NCBI GenBank assembly: GCA_024734555.1
Contig: JANPWX010000082.1
Location: forward strand, 541,757-605,756
DNA: 64,000 bases
Direction: 5' to 3'
Origin: Trochalopteron elliotii
Taxonomy: Eukaryota > Chordata > Aves > Passeriformes > Leiothrichidae
This document shows, one piece after another, positions 59,415-64,000 of the stretch (the first letter of the stretch is position 1; every line of letters begins with the position of its first letter). Position numbers and translations under genes: made by a program. Under the pieces are notes generated by a model. That model made no database searches. It worked only from the letters and a program-made list of their open reading frames with translations, and had not been told where the DNA came from.

Positions 59415-61468
59415 CTATTCATTTACCAAAAAGAGATAAATTCTCAATTTATGAGTTACTTATATGTAAAGACCATGTAATTAATTAAAATACCATTGTT
59501 TATGAATCAAAACAATGTATCATGACAGATATTGTCACACTGAGTAGAATTACACACCAGCCCATGCAATTAAAAAGCAATTGCATTGTTTTCCAAATGT
59601 TTCCCACTGATATACATAGGATTTCAATTAAAACAGAATTTGAAATAAAACTGTGAGGAATTTATGAGATTGGGTGATGTTTCCTGTGAAGGGATTTATG
59701 ACACTAGCAGTATCTAATTTTGAGTTATCTTGAGGATAACATTCCCAGAATTTTCAAGCTGTGATGCTATAGAAAATTAATATATGTTATTTTTATTTCC
59801 TCTGAACATCATCTAAGGTTGGCTTTGGAAATAATTTTTCTTTGATTTCACATTATCACGTGGTAAATCCAGACAGCTGATTCCCTAGAAGGAAAACAAT
59901 CTCTTGACATACTCTGTTTTCTGTCTGACAGAGTGGTAGGATGTGGAGCATCACCTGCCCTCTTCCAGGAAACTATACAGAACAGCAACAACCACAAAAA
60001 ATCTTTCACTAAGCATCAGAAGCATGTTTTACTTTAATATTTAAATATTAATTACTATCATGTAATTATATAATAATTATTATTTTATTTAATATTAGGA
60101 AAGCTTTGTTCATTCCATTCTTGGAAAAAGTCCAAGCCCCATCTTTTTCAGCTTTCTTTGTTCAGAACTGTCCTACTGAAATAGTTGCCACACCTGTATA
60201 AGCAAGATTAGGGAGTTAAAAACATGGAGAAGAATTATGTTGGATGTCTGGCATGGGAATAATATAATTATACTAATATAATATATAATATATAATTACA
60301 TAATACAAATATAGTATAATTTAATGCAGAACAATATATAATACCATAATTTAATATAGAACAATATATATTACCATATAAATAAAAATATAAAAATAAA
60401 TTTATACTAAACATCAGTATAATTATACCATGTGTCAAGTAGATTGTGAACCTTTAAAAAATAACAAAGAGGCATTTCCTTAATGTTGATTCATTCTCTT
60501 TAATAATGTGGGAAGTTGCTGAGTTTGCCATTCAACTTATAACTACCTTGAATTATTCCAAAAAACAGAGGAACCAATGTCAAAGCGTCATGTGGTTTTG
60601 AGTTCAGTGTCTTCTATTTAGCTATTATTTTGGCACCATCTAAACCCACACAAAGCCCAGAAATAATATTCACTAGAACACAAACAAAAAACTGTGTTGG
60701 TATAGGAGTTTTACCCCAATTATAAAAGTGTTTACTCAATAAATTATATACAGTCCTTATGTCTTTTTTCTAAATTAGTCAGCTCTTAAGAAAGTAAAAT
60801 GCAAATACTCTTCCTATGATTTTTACTACTACTCATTTGTAAGCAAGATGTTTAATCACACTGCCTATGTCTTCATCAATAAAAAAGAATATCAAACCCA
60901 GTACTACAAATTTCACTCATAGTTTTAAAGAAAAAAAAACGGACTCCTTCCAAACCACTTGTTTTCAAAACAATTTTAGTCCAAGCCTTACATACAGTTG
61001 TGTTCCAAATCATTTATTATTATTTCCAGTTTTTTCTATCTCATTTCTTCTCCAGACTTGTCAGTTCTCAGCTGTTTCTGTGTCTTGGAACTGTGCCTAG
61101 TCATCATGTCTTAGGAGGGAAAATTGTAAAGAACTATGCATATTGCAAAATGAATTCACAAATATTTAACGTATATGCCAGTAGTCAGGAGAAGTAGTCC
61201 AGTGAATGCTCCTTTGTGTTAGCATAATTAAATTACCAGGTTAGATTACATTTTGAGAACAAAGTGTCCTACAACTTGTCCTAGTTATAAATTAAAGATT
61301 TAGCCTGTAAAGAGCATTTAGGTCATAACTACAAACACCTGCCAAATTATACTGATGGAGCTGAGAAAAAGCATAGGGATATGGCAACACAAGTATTTTT
61401 TCTTTTGTGAGTGGGATCCGAAAGTGTTTCTCCATGCAGCACCACTAGATGCAGCAACCTTTGGCTAC
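59415..61468. other. Intron-like stretch
   Basis: Very AT-rich intron sequence with a local tandem repeat near 60,315. No transposon family was recognised. Confidence 0.5.
60315..60374. repeat. Two-copy 30-base AT-rich tandem repeat
   Basis: Units starting 'tataatttaatgcagaacaa' (60,315) and 'cataatttaatatagaacaa' (60,345) are adjacent and near-identical, within a longer TAATATA-rich tract (60,255-60,410). Confidence 0.75.
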
Positions 61469-61543
61469 CTCTTAACAAGATGATTAGCCACATTTTTTTC
61501 CAACAGCTCCAGTTCAACATCTGATCTTTTTAACTTTTCTTTC
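61469..61543 (-). CDS. Exon of unidentified spliced gene (75 bases)
   Basis: A textbook acceptor ('atcttctttttccatag') and an acceptable donor ('aagag/gtagcc') bound one base, 24 codons and two bases. The peptide 'KEKLKRSDVELELLEKNVAN' is charged, with a heptad-like Leu/Val pattern suggesting a short coiled coil. The phases agree with both neighbouring exons. Confidence 0.55.
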
Positions 61544-62060
61544 CTATGGAAAAAGAAGATAAAAATGTAAATTACTAATCCAGAGCCACGCAGCCAGTTG
61601 GCAGGAGCCAGACATCCCATCAGAAGTCCCGTTTCCAAGTCTTCACCCACAAAGCTTACTCAAAACGTAAATCTGAAAAAGACTGCTGCCTTTCAGTTTT
61701 CCTTTTTCCCCTCTAACTAGAAAGCAAAACTTAATGTTCCACAGATGTTACAGGGCAAAACAACACCAAAGATAAAACAACAAATATGCTAATTTGAAAA
61801 CATCAAACAAAAAGCCTAAGCGGAAAATCCCCTAACCAAAAAAATCCCAGATTTTAATACAAACAGGGGAAACTCATACAGTAGTAAAAAGATTACCCAA
61901 AAATTCAGCAAGCTACTACTCTGCACTGGGTGTGTTATGCATAAGAAGAAAAAGCAAGAAGATCAGTTGTGAAAGCCAGGATGTTGAAAAGCAATTTCTT
62001 TCATCTTCATGTCCAAAATTCTTTCACTGTGATGCTGATTATCAACACCAAGTGATTTAC

Positions 62061-62101
62061 CCTGAATTTTTCAGTTGCCCTGTCACAGATTTAAAAGGAA
62101 C
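62061..62101 (-). CDS. Exon of unidentified spliced gene (41 bases)
   Basis: The acceptor 'attttgcttctattttag' and donor 'ttcagg/gtaaat' are both strong. The exon has 13 codons ('VPFKSVTGQLKNS') plus two bases, which the exon at 61,543 completes. It starts in phase 0. Earlier exons must lie upstream (above 62,103), and none could be identified in the window. Confidence 0.5.
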
Positions 62102-62250
62102 CTAAAATAGAAGCAAAATAATTGATCTATTCTCAAGCCTGCAGGGGACAGGCAAGACTTGTTTCACTTCTAAGTTTTCATTCCATCAAGGCAGCATTGA
62201 ATAAAGATGAAATGGAGAGATGGCCTGTTTACATTTACATTCATATTTAC

Positions 62251-62304
62251 ATAAAATAAAATAAAATAAAATAAAATAAAATAAAATAAAATAAAATAAA
62301 TAAA
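62251..62304. repeat. (AAAAT)n microsatellite
   Basis: About ten consecutive AAAAT/ATAAA units, ending with a four-base variant. Confidence 0.95.
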
Positions 62305-62801
62305 GTAGAAATTTTTCATCTTAGATGTGTTTAAAGAGTTTCATGTGTCATGTAAGGACAAAACCCTCATCTCTCCTCAACAATACATCAAAAGTGCAGT
62401 TTTCCACCATAGACCTTCACATACAGCAAGAATCTTGGTTTAGAAATTATTGCTGAATGGATATTCATTTGCAATGTCCTTAATTTCTATGTGTTAATTA
62501 TTACCATTCCTAGACAGCACTTTACTATCATAATGGTTTTCTTTCACATGTATAATTTCAGGGGTCAGCTTTCCAAAAGAGTCCAACATGTGTACTTAGA
62601 ATCAATATTCCAAATGGGTGAATGACTCAGACTGCATAAAAATAACATTAAATTCCCTGTGGCTTAAACAGAGAACCACCCCAAAGTATTTTGATATACA
62701 GGGAAAAAAGCAAAATCCCAAACAAAACCAGCATGACTAATAGAAGAAGGAATAATATACATGAAAGTTCCATGATCCCCATACTTCACAGACATGCACA
62801 G
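62305..62801. other. Non-coding stretch
   Basis: AT-rich sequence between the microsatellite and the SINE. Nothing was recognised. Confidence 0.5.
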
Positions 62802-62916
62802 GTTGCTAATAACACCAATGCCATGGGTTCAATCCCTGTACAGTCCATTCACTTAGGAGATGGACTTGATGATCCTTGTGGGCCCCTTCCAACCCAGAAT
62901 ATTCTGTGATTTCTAC
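62802..62916 (+). mobile_element. tRNA-derived SINE, 5'-truncated copy
   Basis: It starts inside the anticodon arm ('gttgctaataacacc'), keeps the B box (62,825-62,836, 'gggttcaatccc') and has the full CR1-like tail ('gtccattcacttaggagatg', 'gacttgatgatccttgtggg', 'ccttccaacccagaat'). It is less decayed in the tail than the copy at 51,236. Loss of the A box makes it unable to be transcribed by RNA polymerase III by itself. Confidence 0.8.
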
Positions 62917-63034
62917 TTTTATATATACATGTGCACATAGAAATGAAAGCACACAAAAATGAAAGGACAGGCAGGCAGCCATGAAGCAATCACATTTTAT
63001 ATAATAAGATGCAGACACAATCACAAAAAATGTG

Positions 63035-63245
63035 ATATTTCATAGACTAAGAGAATCATTAAAGTTGGAAACAACCTGTAAGATTATCAAGTCCAAGCAT
63101 TAACCCAGCACTGCCAAGTCCACCCCTAAACCATGTCCCCATCCCTGTGCTTTTTGAACATGCCAATGGTGGTGATTCCATCACTTTGCTAGGCAGCCTA
63201 TTCGAATGCCTTACAACCCTTTCAGTGAAGAAATTTGGGATATTT
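63035..63245 (-). mobile_element. CR1 fragment, antisense
   Basis: The sequence 'gttggaaacaacctgtaaga', 'caagtccaagcattaaccca', 'gcactgccaagtccacccct', 'gcagcctattcgaatgcctt' and 'cctttcagtgaagaaattt' is the antisense CR1 3' order. Confidence 0.88.
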
Positions 63246-64000
63246 GCCAGCATTTAAGAAACTGATTTAAAGTAAAGAATGAAAAAAACTTCTGTGGCTG
63301 AAACTGTCACCTAGGCACATCAAGATTTATCTGCTTTTTCTGTCACTTGTGAGAGAAAAGCTTCAGCAGGCAGGCGGAAGGAAACTTAACAGCACAAAGA
63401 TATTCTAAATGTTGCTATAAATGCCTTCAATTTAAATTATGATTTTTCACATACTGAGTGATCGCAGTCAAAGCCCTCACTGGTGGAATTTGGAGCTCCC
63501 AAGCCAAAACCCTGCTAACCCCATGTTCCTATAGGTTGGGTGAGAGACAACAGGCTGCAAGCACAGTCACAGTGCTGTACAAATGTTTTTCCTGGGCATC
63601 AGGAAGGCATTCACTTTGGAGCAAAGAGCAATTATTAGTATCTCCTAAAGGAATTAAGAAGAGTTGCTGATGTATGTCTCTAGCTGAGGTTTTGTTTTCT
63701 TCATTATGGTTCCTGATAGTTGGGGGTGACCCTGCGGTATTACTTTAGCTTATTCTGTCAAAATCAGAAGGTATTGCTGAGATCTAGAGTCCCTATGGCA
63801 CCTATGGCACCTGGAGTCTGTGTCCAAAAAGTAATCTGTTTCCTTTGTCTGTCCCCAGACAAACAGGGCACAAATTTCCTTCAGTTATGCCTGAGTTACA
63901 TCCCTGCTTTCCCTAAATAAGTAAAACAAAAGTGTCCTGCTATCCTGGAGTCAACAGCACACGAACATGAAAAATCTGGCCAATGCATCAGAGAGAATCA
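63246..64000. other. Non-coding stretch at window end
   Basis: A 70-codon plus frame (63,458-63,670) passes an acceptor-like site near 63,535, but nothing else supports a gene. Confidence 0.4.

Noticed and set aside
1..64000. CRISPR array, phage or bacterial operon
   Set aside because: No regularly spaced identical repeats, ribosome-binding starts or compact gene order. All repeats are avian transposons.

Overview
The window is eukaryotic and avian, most likely from a songbird. It is AT-rich and intron/intergenic-like. It carries CR1 LINE 3' ends (with the short ATTCTATG-type tail), LTR families of the avian ERVL and ERVK types, and two tRNA-derived SINEs with CR1-like tails. Nothing prokaryotic was seen: no operons, Shine-Dalgarno starts or CRISPR arrays. 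Avian origin is well supported by the repeats; the songbird call is inference, and the chromosome cannot be told from sequence alone.

Left part (1-12,012): a pile of endogenous retrovirus (ERV) debris. An ERVK-type LTR lies on the minus strand at 60-332. A same-family LTR closes an env-bearing ERVK remnant on the plus strand at 10,410-11,968. Both sit against CR1 sequence and share a 6-base junction, so they may be the two ends of one provirus split by an inversion. Between them are a GC-rich promoter-like block (2,340-3,900, minus), a further minus-strand LTR (6,195-6,892), two copies of a passerine-type LTR (7,185-7,671 and 9,620-10,234), and the primer site and broken gag of a second ERVK.

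Middle part (12,013-33,685): mostly unique non-coding sequence with CR1 pieces (13,030; 31,095-31,903), one solo LTR (18,311-18,844) and simple repeats.

33,686-47,641: an ERVL provirus with 5' LTR, primer site, gag, protease and reverse transcriptase. It is open in one frame for about 2.4 kb, but eight in-frame stops, mostly TAG, break it. It is cut off at 37,836 by another LTR. Two solo LTRs of the same ERVL family (40,539-41,203 with a perfect 5-base target duplication, and 46,422-47,058) lie in the opposite orientation, followed by an ERVK-type LTR (47,191-47,641).

Right part (48,500-62,101): short minus-strand open segments with strong splice signals and matching reading phases. Six of them chain in frame: 62,061-62,101; 61,469-61,543; 59,336-59,414; 59,130-59,211; 53,927-54,136; and about 53,445-53,701. 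I read this as part of a host gene that I cannot name. A large ERVL-type LTR (55,553-56,949) sits in one of its introns and itself carries a second LTR (56,068-56,396).

The ERV genes are all broken and there is no sign of a functional provirus. The only likely cellular gene is the spliced minus-strand one.
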